The position numbers and the translations under genes are program-made. Of a stretch of 64,000 bases of DNA, positions 44,740 through 52,920 are shown piece after piece (positions within the stretch are counted from its first letter, which is position 1; every line of letters starts with the position of its first letter). The notes below the pieces were generated by a model. The model did not search any database. It was given only the letters and a program-made list of their open reading frames with translations, and was not told where the DNA came from. The DNA comes from Bacilliculturomica massiliensis. Its GTDB lineage: Bacteria; Bacillota; Clostridia; Peptostreptococcales; Anaerovoracaceae. The DNA lies in assembly GCF_900605495.1 (NCBI RefSeq), contig NZ_LR027603.1, forward strand, positions 1,241,997 to 1,305,996. Direction: 5' to 3'.

Positions 44740-45953
44740 AGCGTTATCCCCCTCATCCTCAGCTTTTCCGTATTGGTCAGAACGTTTTCCGCCGCCTCCA
44801 GCCCTTTTCCGGGAGCGTAGCGGTAAAGAGATCTGGCGACGATCTTTCCGCCCTCGTATCCCGTGATCTCGCTGATCTCCAGCACGCGCCGGCTGCTGTC
44901 GGGCAGCCGGCCCATATGTACGATCACATCTACCGCCTCGGCGATCTGTGAGCGGATGGCGTCCACCGGAAAGTCCGCTGCGGAGAGAAACATGGCTTCC
45001 ATTCGCCGCAGCATACCTTCCGGCGAATTTCCGTGTCCGGTGGAAAGCGAACCGTCGTGTCCCGTGTTCATGGCCTGAAGCATATCCACCACTTCCTCTC
45101 CTCTGACTTCCCCCACGATAATGCGGTCCGGTCTCATACGCAGCGACGCGCGGATCAGCTGGCGGATACTGACTTTTCCTTTCCCCTGAACGTTGGCGCT
45201 CCGCGTTTCCATCCTTACGATATTTTCGATGTTGCCGATCTGCAGTTCCGCTGAATCTTCTATGACCACCACCCGTTCTTCCCTGGGGATGAAATCGGAC
45301 AGAACATTTAAAAAGGTCGTTTTTCCGGAACTTGTTCCTCCGCTGATAAAAATATTGTAGCCGCCCACCACCAGCTTCTCCAGAAACTGAGCCGCCTCCT
45401 GTGTAATGGATCCCATGCGTATCAGTTCCTCCATGGTGATCCGCTTTTCAGGGAACTTTCTGATCGTGAGGATGGGCCCGTTCAGCGCGATGTTTTTATA
45501 GACTGCATTGACTCTGGAGCCATCTGAAAGTCTGGCGTCCACCACCGGTGAAAGCTCGTTGATCTCCCTGTGTACCCCGGCGGCGATCCGGCGGATCAGT
45601 TCTTCCAGCTCTTCCGTGCTCTCGAAGTGCTCAGGCACTCTCTCGATCCGTCCGCCCCGTTCGATAAAAATGTGATCCGGACCGTTGACCATGATCTCGC
45701 TCACCCGGCCGTCCTCCGCGTAAGGCTGAAGCAGATCGAGCTCGCAGCGCAGTGAGTGGAAAATGCGGTCCACCGTCTGCCGTTTCGCCCGAAAGCTCAG
45801 ATCCCGGGTACTTTCGTCCATCAGGACTCTCCTCTCGATCTCCAGGTAGACCTCCCCGTCGCTCACGCTCTCTGCAGAACTGTTGATCATGTTTCTGACT
45901 TCCTCCAGTATTTTCAGGTTCTTTCCGCCTTCATTCCCCCATGCGCTCCGCAA
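44736..45953 (-). CDS. tadA: Tad pilus assembly ATPase (TadA/CpaF)
   Basis: 405 residues as given, from a TTG at 45953 that overlaps the upstream gene; an ATG at 45890 with GGAGG eleven bases upstream is another possible start. Walker A ISGGTSSGKTTFLNVL, Asp box VIEDSAELQI, Walker B region RPDRIIVGEVRGEEVVDMLQAMNTGHDGSLSTGHG with the His box, and the EIMVNGPDHIFIERGG N-domain are clear. It is the hexameric motor for Flp pilus assembly in the cytoplasm. Confidence 0.93.
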   Translation of the reverse strand: MRSAWGNEGGKNLKILEEVRNMINSSAESVSDGEVYLEIERRVLMDESTRDLSFRAKRQTVDRIFHSLRCELDLLQPYAEDGRVSEIMVNGPDHIFIERGGRIERVPEHFESTEELEELIRRIAAGVHREINELSPVVDARLSDGSRVNAVYKNIALNGPILTIRKFPEKRITMEELIRMGSITQEAAQFLEKLVVGGYNIFISGGTSSGKTTFLNVLSDFIPREERVVVIEDSAELQIGNIENIVRMETRSANVQGKGKVSIRQLIRASLRMRPDRIIVGEVRGEEVVDMLQAMNTGHDGSLSTGHGNSPEGMLRRMEAMFLSAADFPVDAIRSQIAEAVDVIVHMGRLPDSSRRVLEISEITGYEGGKIVARSLYRYAPGKGLEAAENVLTNTEKLRMRGITL

Positions 45954-47010
45954 GGTCCTTCACCTCCCTTCCAATTTGATGGTGGATGTCGATCTCCACC
46001 CCGCCTTTTCCGTCCGGCAGAAAACTTTCCTCATCCGTCTCAGGCCGGAGCGAAAATACGGCTTCTTCTCCTATGTTCAGTTCATCGGTCAGCCAGCGTT
46101 CCAGCAGCCCAGCCCGAAAGACCGAATAAGGCCGGCTGTCGCTGACCAGGACCAGCGAGACACAGCTGCGGATAAGAAAGACTGCTTCCTCCCCCGTCAC
46201 GGCAGAAGGAAGGTCTAAAACGACGCGGTCAAACCGTCCTCCGCAGATCAGCTCCTGAAACAGAATAACGAGTTCCTTCTCCGAGAGCGCAGCCAGATCG
46301 TTGAGGCCGGAGGACGGAAAGAATCCGCACACGCCCCAGGGGTCCTCATACAGATAGGTCTCCGGCCCCGGGGGAGCATAATGACCCACATCAGGCCGCG
46401 GCATGTCCATACCTTCCCGGCGGGAAAAGAGGTAGTACAGAAACTCTTCCAGCCTGTGCTCCTCAGACCTCTTTCCTCCGGCGTAGAAAGCGGAAGAGTC
46501 CCACTCCTCAAAGCTGAGAAATAATACGCGCTTGCCGTACTCCCGGGACAGCACGCGGGCATAGGCTATGGCTGATACCGTTTTTCCCGTCCCTCCGCTT
46601 CCGCTCAGAAAACCGGTCATCCGTACCCCGGTGTCCGGGCCGAATAGAAGGATGCCCTCCCGGTCTCCTTTTCTCTTTCCGCAGACGGAGCGGATGAGAG
46701 AGGCCAGCTCAGATACCCGGCCGTATCGGAAGTGAGCGGGCATCTGCGGCAATTCTGTTTCTCTGCCGGTAAGAACGATACAGCGTCCCCGCTCACTAAA
46801 GTCCCTTGCCGCAGCGCCTGATCGCACCCCTCCCTCTATTTCCCCGAGGATCAGCACGTCGATCTCCTTCGCATCCGGCGGGCCTGCCGGATGCGATCCC
46901 GGCTCATACAGCGCCACTTGGAAATCGGCGTTTTTCAGCGCCAGCTGGCGCGTAAGCGCCGCTCCGTACTCCACATCCTGATCGAATACACCTACTCTCA
47001 ATTTGGACAT
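45931..47010 (-). CDS. cpaE: CpaE/TadZ-like MinD-family ATPase
   Basis: 359 residues. The N-terminal part (about 1-115) is a receiver-like fold without the usual phospho-acceptor pattern. The C-terminal part is a MinD/ParA-type ATPase with deviant Walker A SGSGGTGKTVSAIA, and later FDRVVLDLPSAVTGE and SLVLVSDSRPYSV. In other bacteria this protein places the pilus machine in the cell. First gene of the nine-gene Tad operon; the promoter is at 47056-47084. Confidence 0.83.
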   Translation of the reverse strand: MSKLRVGVFDQDVEYGAALTRQLALKNADFQVALYEPGSHPAGPPDAKEIDVLILGEIEGGVRSGAAARDFSERGRCIVLTGRETELPQMPAHFRYGRVSELASLIRSVCGKRKGDREGILLFGPDTGVRMTGFLSGSGGTGKTVSAIAYARVLSREYGKRVLFLSFEEWDSSAFYAGGKRSEEHRLEEFLYYLFSRREGMDMPRPDVGHYAPPGPETYLYEDPWGVCGFFPSSGLNDLAALSEKELVILFQELICGGRFDRVVLDLPSAVTGEEAVFLIRSCVSLVLVSDSRPYSVFRAGLLERWLTDELNIGEEAVFSLRPETDEESFLPDGKGGVEIDIHHQIGREVKDLAERMGE

Positions 47011-47055
47011 AATCCCCCGCCTGTCTTCTGGTTTTCCATTTATTTGATTTTCTTA

Positions 47056-47084
47056 ATATTATTATATTTTACTTATTATGTCAA
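47056..47084 (-). promoter_or_regulatory. Promoter of the Tad pilus operon
   Basis: On the minus strand, TTGACA (47084-47079) and TAATAT (47061-47056) are 17 bases apart in a strongly AT-rich stretch. The leader to cpaE is about 40 bases. Confidence 0.7.
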
Positions 47085-47100
47085 TCATATCTTTTCGACA

Positions 47101-47198
47101 ACTGATTCCCGTTGACACGGCGCAGGAACGCTTTCGCAAAGGAAATTTTTTAAAACATATGGAAATAGCAGCGGACGATATTTTCCATGTATAAAAAA
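47101..47198 (-). repeat. Dispersed post-terminator repeat, copy B
   Basis: The most diverged of the three copies. Read away from tepA (minus strand) it begins in the terminator T-tract with TTTTTTATA. It continues with GGAAAATA and TATTTCC arms, then CATATGTTTT-AAAAAATTTCC. Next come a CTTTGCG/CGAAAG hairpin and a CCGTGTCAACGG hairpin in the place of the GCCC/GGGC one of copies A and C. Confidence 0.6.
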
Positions 47199-47253
47199 CG
47201 CGGCTTGAACCGTTTTTCTGCATTGGTCTGCATTGCCGGTTTCAAGCCGCGTT
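47193..47253 (-). terminator. Terminator of the tepA-like gene
   Basis: On the minus strand, AACGCGGCTTGAA with ACCG pairs with CGGT and TTCAAGCCGCGTT (47253-47237 against 47212-47197, one bulged base) across a 24-base loop, followed by TTTTATA. Confidence 0.8.
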
Positions 47254-47295
47254 TCTGGCAGGATCAGTTCATGGGAAACTGCTCCCCCGCTTATC

Positions 47296-48036
47296 TCAGC
47301 GAGCCGTTTCCTGACCATCCGCCTCTGCGATCATGCTTTTCAGTTTGCGCAAAGCGTCGTTGAGCCCGCCCACCTCATCGATCAGACCCAAGTCCACCGC
47401 TTCCTTTCCATAGAGGATGGTACCCACGTCGTTTGCCATATCGTCAGTGTTGTTCATCAGCTTTATCACCTCGGCCCTGCGGGCGTGGGAGGTCCTCACG
47501 ATGAAATCTACGATGCGGTCCTGCATTCTGCGGAAGTATTCGTATGTCTGCTCCGCGCCGATCACCATACCGGTGAGACGGATGGGATGCAGCGTCATGG
47601 TGGCGCTCTTTGCAATAAACGAATAGCTGCTGGAGGTAGCAAGGGGCACGCCGATACTGTGGCCTCCTCCCAGCACCAGTGAAACCGTGGGCTTTGTCAG
47701 CGTGGAGATCAGCTCAGAAATAGCCAGGCCCGCTTCCACATCGCCGCCTACCGTGTTCAGAATGGTCAGCAGCCCTTTGATATTTTTGTTTTCTTCCACG
47801 GCCACCAGCTGAGGAATGATATTTTCATACTTCGTGGTCTTATTCTGGGGAGGGAGCACCATATGTCCCTCGATATTTCCGATGATCGTGAGGTATTGAA
47901 TGTCGCTGTCAAAATTGAAAGCGTTATTGATCACGCCAAAATCATCGATGGTCTGCTTGACCTGATTTTCTTTCTCCGCTTCTCTGTCCAGATTCTCGTC
48001 GTCGCGGTCCGGATCGCCGTTTTTATAATCGCTCAT
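47296..48036 (-). CDS. tepA: ClpP-like serine protease of the TepA/YmfB type
   Basis: 246 residues from the ATG at 48036, which has AAGGAG seven bases upstream; the frame is open to 48063 without such a site. The ClpP-like fold has NTVGGDVEAGLAISELI, the nucleophile Ser in GGGHSIGVPLATSS, the His in TMTLHPIRLTG, and GKEAVDLGLIDEVGGL at the end. The N-terminal 40 residues are very acidic and probably flexible. TepA-type proteins of spore formers degrade small acid-soluble proteins or aid secretion, depending on the report. A stand-alone gene with its own terminator. Confidence 0.85.
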   Translation of the reverse strand: MSDYKNGDPDRDDENLDREAEKENQVKQTIDDFGVINNAFNFDSDIQYLTIIGNIEGHMVLPPQNKTTKYENIIPQLVAVEENKNIKGLLTILNTVGGDVEAGLAISELISTLTKPTVSLVLGGGHSIGVPLATSSSYSFIAKSATMTLHPIRLTGMVIGAEQTYEYFRRMQDRIVDFIVRTSHARRAEVIKLMNNTDDMANDVGTILYGKEAVDLGLIDEVGGLNDALRKLKSMIAEADGQETAR

Positions 48037-48252
48037 CTGCATTCTCCTTTTTTCCATGGTCATAAGGATAGTGTATCCAAAATATATTTGTTAATGTGAC
48101 GCGGCGTCGAAAACTCCGCCGCTTTTCGCAAGAAAACCTTCCCTGAAAAAAATATGGCCCAAAACGTCCGGCCTGAAGCGAACCGCGCGTCTGCTGACGC
48201 CGGCCCGCGTTTTGCAGACATGAATGGAAAGGTAAGAAAAGGAGTGAAAATC

Positions 48253-48489
48253 ATGCGTTTAAGCGATCTTGGCTATAAAGAAATCGTCAATCTGTCAAAC
48301 GGCTGCCGATACGGCCAGCTGGCCGACTCGGAGCTTCTATTCGATCCCCGACAGGGAAAGATCAAGGCGCTGCTGGTCCCGGAATTCACCGGGCGTTTCC
48401 ATTTCGGCGGCAGCGAGTTTCTTCAGCTCCCCTGGAACTGCATAAAAAAAATCGGCGAAGACATCATCATCGTCGACGCCGATATTTGA
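48253..48489 (+). CDS. ymxH: YlmC/YmxH-family PRC-barrel protein
   Basis: 78 residues from the ATG at 48253, with AAAAGGAG eight bases upstream; the frame extends to 48154 but has no ribosome site there. The PRC-barrel pattern runs MRLSDLGYKEIVNLSNGCRYGQLADSELLFD in overlapping pieces, then GKIKALLVPEF and WNCIKKIGEDIIIVD. Members of this family are often sporulation-associated in Firmicutes; molecular function is unclear. It converges on tcdA, ending 36 bases from its stop. Confidence 0.82.
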   Translation: MRLSDLGYKEIVNLSNGCRYGQLADSELLFDPRQGKIKALLVPEFTGRFHFGGSEFLQLPWNCIKKIGEDIIIVDADI

Positions 48490-48525
48490 TCCTACAGGGA
48501 ATAACGACCTTTTATTCTGCGGTCT

Positions 48526-49254
48526 CTACGGCCGGACGGCCGCTGCCGTCCTTCCATCCCGGCTCTCGATCAGGTCCCTCACTACCTTGGAAGCCAGAAG
48601 CATGCCCGCCGCCGCCGGCACGAAAGACACGCTGGCCGGCGCGCCGCCTTCCTCCGGGTATTCCGCCCGGCCGGGCTCTTCATCTGAGAAGACCACGCTT
48701 ACTCCCCTGATCCCCAGCAGACGGAGTTCTTTTCTGATCCGCCTGGCCAGCGGGCAGGTGTGAGTCTTTTCGATGGGCGCGATCCTCAGTCTCTGAGGGT
48801 CCAGCTTATTGCCCGTGCCCATGCAGCAGACCACCGGCTTTCCCAGACGGTGCGCCTCCGCGATGAGGACAAGTTTCGCAGGAACGTCGTCGATGGCGTC
48901 CACCACATAATCGTAATCTTCCAGATGGAAGGAAGCGATGTTTTCCGCTGTCAGGCGGCAGGGATAGCTGTGCACGGCGGTGGCGGGATTGATCGCTGCG
49001 ATCCGTTCCTCCATGACTTCGGTCTTCAGACGGCCCACCGTGTTCTGCAGCGCGATGATCTGTCGGTTGATGTTGGTCACATCCACCCGGTCGGAATCCA
49101 CGATACCGATGGTGCCCACGCCTGTGCGGGCCAGAGCCTCCACGGCAAATCCGCCCACGCCGCCGATCCCGAAGATGACGACGGATGACTGCCGCAGCGT
49201 TTCCAGCGCGTCCTCGCCGATGAGCATGCGCGTTCGGTCGTAAACTGTCTTCAT
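48526..49254 (-). CDS. tcdA: tRNA threonylcarbamoyladenosine dehydratase (ThiF/MoeB family)
   Basis: 242 residues. The E1-like adenylating fold has the nucleotide motif [17 protein letters not shown], then [27 protein letters not shown] and a Cys-containing segment [13 protein letters not shown]. TcdA cyclises the t6A modification at position 37 of tRNAs. The ATG overlaps the glnQ stop (ATGA), an odd partner for translational coupling. Distinguished from MoeB and ThiF by length and the [21 protein letters not shown] segment. Confidence 0.93.
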   Translation of the reverse strand: MKTVYDRTRMLIGEDALETLRQSSVVIFGIGGVGGFAVEALARTGVGTIGIVDSDRVDVTNINRQIIALQNTVGRLKTEVMEERIAAINPATAVHSYPCRLTAENIASFHLEDYDYVVDAIDDVPAKLVLIAEAHRLGKPVVCCMGTGNKLDPQRLRIAPIEKTHTCPLARRIRKELRLLGIRGVSVVFSDEEPGRAEYPEEGGAPASVSFVPAAAGMLLASKVVRDLIESRDGRTAAAVRP

Positions 49255-50189
49255 TCCGCTCCGCCCTTCCCCCGGGCGTCGGTCTTCTCTCCGGATCTGC
49301 CATACTTGAGCAGCGTACGTCCTCCCGCCTTACCATCCGGCATGCCCAGCTGGCCAGCTTCACCTGCGGTGGCGCCGTCGGTGAAGCCCGATCCCGAACT
49401 ATCCGCAAGGCCCCCGCTCTCCCCGGTCTTGGCCACGATGTTCAAAAACGTCTGTATACGGGAATGCTTCGGATTCACAAAAATATCCTCCGGCGAACCC
49501 TCGGCCAGCACCACGCCCTGATCCATAAACAGCACCCGGTCTGAGATCTCTCTGGCGAAATTCATCTCATGAGTGACGATGACCATAGTCATGTGTTCGC
49601 TGGCCAGCTGCTTGATCACCTGCAGCACTTCCCCGATCAGCTCCGGATCCAGAGCGGAAGTAGGCTCGTCGAAGAGCATGATCTCCGGCTCCATGGCCAG
49701 CGCCCTGGCGATGGCGACCCTCTGCTTCTGTCCCCCCGAAAGCTCGAAAGGATAAGCCGTCTCTTTCTGCGAGAGTCCCACTTTTCTGAGCAGATCCCGG
49801 GCGATGACGCAGGCCTCTTCTCTTTTCATCCCTTTTACCGTCATCGGCGCTTCTATAATGTTCTCCAGTACAGACTTGTGCGGAAACAGATTGAAATTCT
49901 GAAATACCATTCCCAGCCTGCTGCACACGGACAGGATCTCCTTGTTGGGCAGATAGACCGCCCGGCCCGTGGTCTCGTGCGCCCGGGCGATATGGGTCCC
50001 GTCCACTACGATGCTGCCGCTGTCCGCGATCTCCAGATGGTTCATGCAGCGCAGAAGCGTGCTCTTGCCCGATCCGGAGGGCCCGATGATGGAAACGATC
50101 TCCCCCTGTTCCACGGAGAGATTGATCCCCTTCAGCACCTCCAGCCTGCCAAACCGTTTACAGAGATTTTCTATCCTGATAACTTCCAT
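49251..50189 (-). CDS. glnQ: Polar amino-acid ABC transporter ATPase with unusual Gly-rich tail
   Basis: 312 residues from the ATG at 50189, which has AGGAGG nine bases upstream. The first 245 residues are a typical GlnQ-type ATPase: Walker [16 protein letters not shown]-loop [12 protein letters not shown], signature [15 protein letters not shown], Walker [14 protein letters not shown] and the H-loop [10 protein letters not shown]. About 65 more residues, rich in Gly, Ala and Asp/Lys, follow NIVAKTGES; relatives lack these. The tail runs into an ATGA overlap with tcdA. Works with GlnP and GlnH. Confidence 0.92.
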   Translation of the reverse strand: MEVIRIENLCKRFGRLEVLKGINLSVEQGEIVSIIGPSGSGKSTLLRCMNHLEIADSGSIVVDGTHIARAHETTGRAVYLPNKEILSVCSRLGMVFQNFNLFPHKSVLENIIEAPMTVKGMKREEACVIARDLLRKVGLSQKETAYPFELSGGQKQRVAIARALAMEPEIMLFDEPTSALDPELIGEVLQVIKQLASEHMTMVIVTHEMNFAREISDRVLFMDQGVVLAEGSPEDIFVNPKHSRIQTFLNIVAKTGESGGLADSSGSGFTDGATAGEAGQLGMPDGKAGGRTLLKYGRSGEKTDARGKGGAE

Positions 50190-50202
50190 TCTACTTCTCC
50201 TC

Positions 50203-50841
50203 CTAGCGGTAATAGGCAAACTTCTTCTCGATCTGCCGGAACACGTTGATGATGACAAAGGTGATCGCCAGATAGATCAGCGCGGCCACCACATAAGATG
50301 TAATATCAAAATCCCGGGCAGCGACCACCTTGGCGTTCTTTGTGATGTCCGCAAGCGAGATAACGGAGATCAGCGCCGTATCCTTGATCAGCGTGATGGC
50401 TTCATTGCCCAGAGGCGGGATGACCACCTTGACCCCCTGAGGGATGACGATCCGCTTCATGGTCTGACCATAAGTCATTCCCAGCGCCTTTGCAGCCTCA
50501 TACTGGCCCTTATCGATGGACTGGATGCCGGCCCGGAATATCTCCGTAAAGTACGCGGTATAGTTGATGACAAACGTGACGCAGGCCGCCGTCAGGGCCG
50601 GCATGGGATATACGTTCATCAGGCCGAAATAGAAGAAAAAGAGCTGCAGCATCAGCGGCGTGCCCCGAAACAGCCATGTGTACATGTCGATGAGCAGCGA
50701 CAGCGGTTTGAATTTTGACAGCCGCCCCATGGCGCAGATAATGCCCAGCGGAATCGCGCAGACGATGGTTACGCCGTATACCTTAAACGCGTTGGCCGCG
50801 CCTCCCCATATGTAAGGAAGTATTTCCAGAATATAATCCAT
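50203..50841 (-). CDS. glnP: Polar amino-acid ABC transporter permease
   Basis: 212 residues, about five membrane segments. The HisM/GlnP-type signature includes [20 protein letters not shown] near the N-terminal third and the EAA loop [26 protein letters not shown], followed by [16 protein letters not shown]. It forms the membrane channel with GlnQ and GlnH; glutamine or a similar polar amino acid is the likely cargo, but the specificity cannot be fixed from sequence. It is 143 bases after glnH with a terminator-like hairpin between. Confidence 0.92.
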   Translation of the reverse strand: MDYILEILPYIWGGAANAFKVYGVTIVCAIPLGIICAMGRLSKFKPLSLLIDMYTWLFRGTPLMLQLFFFYFGLMNVYPMPALTAACVTFVINYTAYFTEIFRAGIQSIDKGQYEAAKALGMTYGQTMKRIVIPQGVKVVIPPLGNEAITLIKDTALISVISLADITKNAKVVAARDFDITSYVVAALIYLAITFVIINVFRQIEKKFAYYR

Positions 50842-50908
50842 TTTTCTCTCTCTTTCGTCCGTTATTTCCCGTGGTCCCGCCCGCCGCCCAAAAGCTTCAG
50901 ACAGGCAG

Positions 50909-50936
50909 GAAAAAGGCCTCTCGCGAAGCCTTTTCC
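50909..50936 (-). terminator. Intergenic terminator or attenuator between glnH and glnP
   Basis: On the minus strand, GGAAAAGGCTT pairs with the GAGGCCTTTTTCC side across a short CGCG-containing loop, with the T-run inside the descending arm. In binding-protein operons such a hairpin often keeps expression of the binding protein above that of the permease. Confidence 0.6.
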
Positions 50937-50984
50937 ATCATGCCATAAATTAAGTTCTGTTTCAAGATATTTATCCGCCGGCCG

Positions 50985-51854
50985 TTACTCGACGACGGTG
51001 ATCTCATCATTCTCCAGCTTATCCACGTCGCGGATCACCACGTTGGTTCCGAACCACTCGTTGGAGAGCGCCTCGATGCTGCCGTCCTCATAGAGTTCAT
51101 CCAGAGCATTGTCGATGGCCTCTCTCAGAGCGACCGCACCCTTTCTGCAGCCGATCCCGTAGAGCTCGTCTCCCAGGGTCTCGTCCAGCAGACGATATAC
51201 GCCGGGGCTCTGTTTGATCATATAGTTGGCTACCACTTTGTCGATAGCCACAGCGTCCACACGCACGGACTGCAGATCCAGCATAGCCTCCGTGAAGTTG
51301 TTGAATTCTCTGATCTCAGCCACATTTTCCTGCAGGAATTCGTTCTTGCTGATCGCCGCCAGACCGGAGCTGTCCGTCTGAGACGCAATGATCTTGCCCT
51401 TCATATCTTCGATGGTCTGGATATCGGAATCCGCTTTTACCGCGATGACCACCGCGTTATTCAGATAAGGCTTCGTGTATTCGACTTTCTTGTCACGCTT
51501 CTGGGTGATCGTGTAGCCGTTCCAGATCACGTCGATGCTGCCGCCTTCCAGCTGCGCTTCCTTGGTGGACCAGTCGATGGGCGTGGCTTCCAGCTCAACG
51601 CCGATCTTATCGCACACCAGTCTTGCAAGTTCAATATCAAAACCGGTCAGTTTGCCGTCTTCGTCCACAAAACCCATGGGCGGAAATTCATCGTCGCAGC
51701 CCAGCACCAGGGTGCCCTTGGCCTTGATATCCGTCAGGGACGTGTCTTCCGATACGGCATCGCCGCCGCCATTGTCGTCTCCGCTGCCGCAGCCCATGGC
51801 GAAAGCGCCCACGATCATGATCAATGCCAGAAGCAAACACAATTTCTTTTTCAT
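50985..51854 (-). CDS. glnH: Polar amino-acid-binding lipoprotein
   Basis: 289 residues. A lipoprotein signal ends with lipobox AMGC (Cys22). The family 3 solute-binding domain has GTLVLGCDDEFPPMGFVDEDGKLTGFDIEL broken over the ligand pocket, GGSIDVIWNGYTITQKRDKKVEYTKPY, and a second lobe with GKIIASQTDSSG. It binds a polar amino acid outside the cell. A GAGGAGGAG site precedes the ATG. First gene of glnH-glnP-glnQ with a promoter at 51930-51958 that contains a palindromic operator. Confidence 0.92.
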   Translation of the reverse strand: MKKKLCLLLALIMIVGAFAMGCGSGDDNGGGDAVSEDTSLTDIKAKGTLVLGCDDEFPPMGFVDEDGKLTGFDIELARLVCDKIGVELEATPIDWSTKEAQLEGGSIDVIWNGYTITQKRDKKVEYTKPYLNNAVVIAVKADSDIQTIEDMKGKIIASQTDSSGLAAISKNEFLQENVAEIREFNNFTEAMLDLQSVRVDAVAIDKVVANYMIKQSPGVYRLLDETLGDELYGIGCRKGAVALREAIDNALDELYEDGSIEALSNEWFGTNVVIRDVDKLENDEITVVE

Positions 51855-51929
51855 TTCAGTCTCTCCTCCTCAAACGTTTCCTGCTGTATTATCTGTGTTC
51901 AATCGTTTTCTCTTTGAACCGATATTGCC

Positions 51930-51958
51930 ATTATACTTTAGCACGCTAAATTTGTAAA
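51930..51958 (-). promoter_or_regulatory. Promoter of glnHPQ with palindromic operator in the spacer
   Basis: On the minus strand, TTTACA (51958-51953) and TATAAT (51935-51930) are 17 bases apart. Within the spacer lies the palindrome TTTAGC-2-GCTAAA (51937-51950), placed so that a bound repressor would block RNA polymerase. Confidence 0.7.
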
Positions 51959-51967
51959 GTAGTAACT

Positions 51968-51995
51968 CAAAAAAAACACGGCGCCGCCGTGTTTT
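51968..51995 (-). terminator. Terminator of gmk-rpoZ
   Basis: On the minus strand, AAAACACGGC (51995-51986) pairs with GCCGTGTTTT (51982-51973) with a 3-base loop, then continues as T residues to 51969. Confidence 0.85.
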
Positions 51996-52010
51996 CTGTC
52001 CGCGCAGCTT

Positions 52011-52214
52011 TTACAGCTGCTGATCGTCTCTCGTATAGCTGATCAGATCTTCCGCGATCTCATTGGCCGCGATGGATACGGGCTTCGCCACGTCTTCTTC
52101 CGTCAGCTTGGGTTTTCCTTCGATAATATCCCTTGCTCTCTTGGCCGCCAGGATCACCAGCGTATAGCGGCTGTCCGCCTTGGTCTTCAGCAGATTTATA
52201 GATGGGTAAAGCAT
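52011..52214 (-). CDS. rpoZ: RNA polymerase omega subunit
   Basis: 67 residues. MLYPSINLL at the start, then SRYTLVILAAKRARDI and the VSIAANEIAEDLI helix are the omega signature. It helps assemble and stabilise RNA polymerase. It follows gmk by two bases and ends at a clear terminator. Confidence 0.92.
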   Translation of the reverse strand: MLYPSINLLKTKADSRYTLVILAAKRARDIIEGKPKLTEEDVAKPVSIAANEIAEDLISYTRDDQQL

Positions 52215-52216
52215 TC

Positions 52217-52825
52217 TTACATCTCCTCCTTATACTTCTCGATCAGAGCGTAAACGTCTTCGGACACGCGGGAGTGCTCGGCCTTCATGATCGCGGCCAC
52301 GCGGCTCACCGCCTCGTCCACTTCGCCGTTTACGACACAGTAATCATATTTATCTATGTAGGAAACTTCCTTCAGCGTTTCTCCCAGACGCATATTGATG
52401 GCGTCCTCGGTCTCCGATCCCCTTCCGGTGATCCTTTTGCGCAGTTCCGCCATAGATGGAGGCAGGATAAAGATAAAAATACCCTTGGGATAAGACTCCC
52501 GTATCTTCAGGGCTCCCTGAATGTCGATCTCCAGGACTACATCCCTGCCCGACTCCAGTTTATCCAGCACCATCTGTCTGGGTGTTCCGTAATAATTGCC
52601 GTAAACAAAAGCATGCTCCAGCAGGCCGCCTTCATCCCGCGTGCGCAGGAATTCTTCCTGAGATACGAAGTAATAGTTTTTGCCGTGCACCTCGCCTGGC
52701 CTGGGAGATCTGGTTGTCATTGAAATAGATAGATCCACATCGATCTGATTCAGCAGTTCCCTGCAGATCGTACCTTTACCCGCTCCTGACGGACCGGAAA
52801 CCACAAACAGCAGCCCTTTGTTCAT
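52217..52825 (-). CDS. gmk: Guanylate kinase
   Basis: 202 residues. It phosphorylates GMP to GDP. P-loop SGPSGAGKGTICREL, the GMP-binding segment SMTTRSPRPGEVHGKNYYFVS, and the lid region RITGRGSETEDAINMRL are all present. It forms a two-gene unit with rpoZ, with its own promoter at 52876-52904. In many Firmicutes remA (DUF370) lies between yicC and gmk; here there is no room for it. Confidence 0.95.
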   Translation of the reverse strand: MNKGLLFVVSGPSGAGKGTICRELLNQIDVDLSISMTTRSPRPGEVHGKNYYFVSQEEFLRTRDEGGLLEHAFVYGNYYGTPRQMVLDKLESGRDVVLEIDIQGALKIRESYPKGIFIFILPPSMAELRKRITGRGSETEDAINMRLGETLKEVSYIDKYDYCVVNGEVDEAVSRVAAIMKAEHSRVSEDVYALIEKYKEEM

Positions 52826-52875
52826 TTATTTTCCTTTCTGAAACGCATGTACTTTTTTCTTCCGTATGAATATAT

Positions 52876-52904
52876 AGAATACCTCATTTTCCCGCGAATT
52901 TCAA
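52876..52904 (-). promoter_or_regulatory. Promoter of gmk-rpoZ
   Basis: On the minus strand, TTGAAA (52904-52899) and TATTCT (52881-52876) are 17 bases apart, between yicC and gmk. Confidence 0.6.
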
Positions 52905-52920
52905 GGGGGATCCTTCGATT

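Noticed and set aside
48154-48252. A 33-residue N-terminal extension of the YmxH-like protein.
   Set aside because: No ribosome site at 48154, while AAAAGGAG stands eight bases before the ATG at 48253, which gives the normal family length.
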